Under the pieces are notes generated by a model. The model was not told the origin of the DNA, did not search any database, and saw nothing but the letters and a program-made list of their open reading frames with translations. From assembly GCA_934467435.1 (NCBI GenBank), contig CAKSLR010000090.1:1-5228 (forward strand): a DNA stretch of 5,228 nucleotides, given 5' to 3'. A program made the position numbers and the translations under genes. This DNA is from an uncultured Eubacteriales bacterium (GTDB lineage: Bacteria > Bacillota > Clostridia > Oscillospirales > CAG-272). Of this stretch, positions 5,213 through 5,228 are shown one piece after another. Every line of letters begins with the position of its first letter. The first letter of the stretch is position 1.

Positions 5213-5221
5213 AGTATAGCA
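5213..5221 (-). promoter_or_regulatory. Extended -10 element of the ylxM operon promoter, cut by the window edge
   Basis: On the minus strand TGC-TATACT (5221-5213) is a near-consensus extended -10 box. It would start transcription near 5206, about 29 nt before the ylxM ATG. The -35 box would fall about 17 bp further, beyond position 5228, so the promoter cannot be fully judged. Confidence 0.6.
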
Positions 5222-5228
5222 CAAGGCG

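Overview
The window looks like chromosomal core DNA from an endospore-forming Firmicute, probably class Clostridia. It carries an alpha/beta-type small acid-soluble spore protein, the Firmicute-type ylxM-ffh-rpsP-khpA gene order, and strong AGGAGG-type ribosome binding sites. I cannot name genus or species from sequence alone. I see no insertion sequence, CRISPR array, phage gene, tRNA or rRNA, and no clear sign of horizontal transfer.

Layout, left to right. Positions 1-965 (+) hold the 3' part of an AI-2E/PerM-family membrane protein with an unusual acidic-then-basic C-terminal tail. A near-consensus promoter (962-990) overlaps its stop codon and starts the rpsF-ssb-rpsR operon (ribosomal protein S6, single-stranded DNA-binding protein, ribosomal protein S18; 1075-2298, +). 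This operon has a foldable leader before rpsF and a second structured gap before rpsR, and it ends in a GC-rich terminator (2315-2349). Facing it are a terminator (2361-2394) and a spore-protein gene (2413-2610, -) with a possible sigma-G promoter upstream. A stretch without genes (2632-2914) follows; it contains terminator-like elements, including a strong bidirectional one (2856-2897). The rest, read right to left, is the operon ylxM-ffh-rpsP-khpA (5177 down to 2915, -), with an extended -10 promoter element at the right edge.

Functionally the two operons serve translation and protein export. S6 and S18 bind each other in the 30S platform, SSB links the first operon to DNA replication and repair, S16 is a 30S assembly protein, Ffh is the protein part of the signal recognition particle, YlxM is its Firmicute accessory partner, and KhpA is a small RNA-binding KH protein. 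The spore gene is a separate, probably forespore-expressed unit placed between two convergent housekeeping operons.

I found no clearly new biological system. The items most worth a second look are the rpsF leader (possible S6:S18 autoregulation by hiding the ribosome binding site), the hairpin over the rpsR ribosome binding site, the transporter tail, and the unexplained 2632-2855 spacer.
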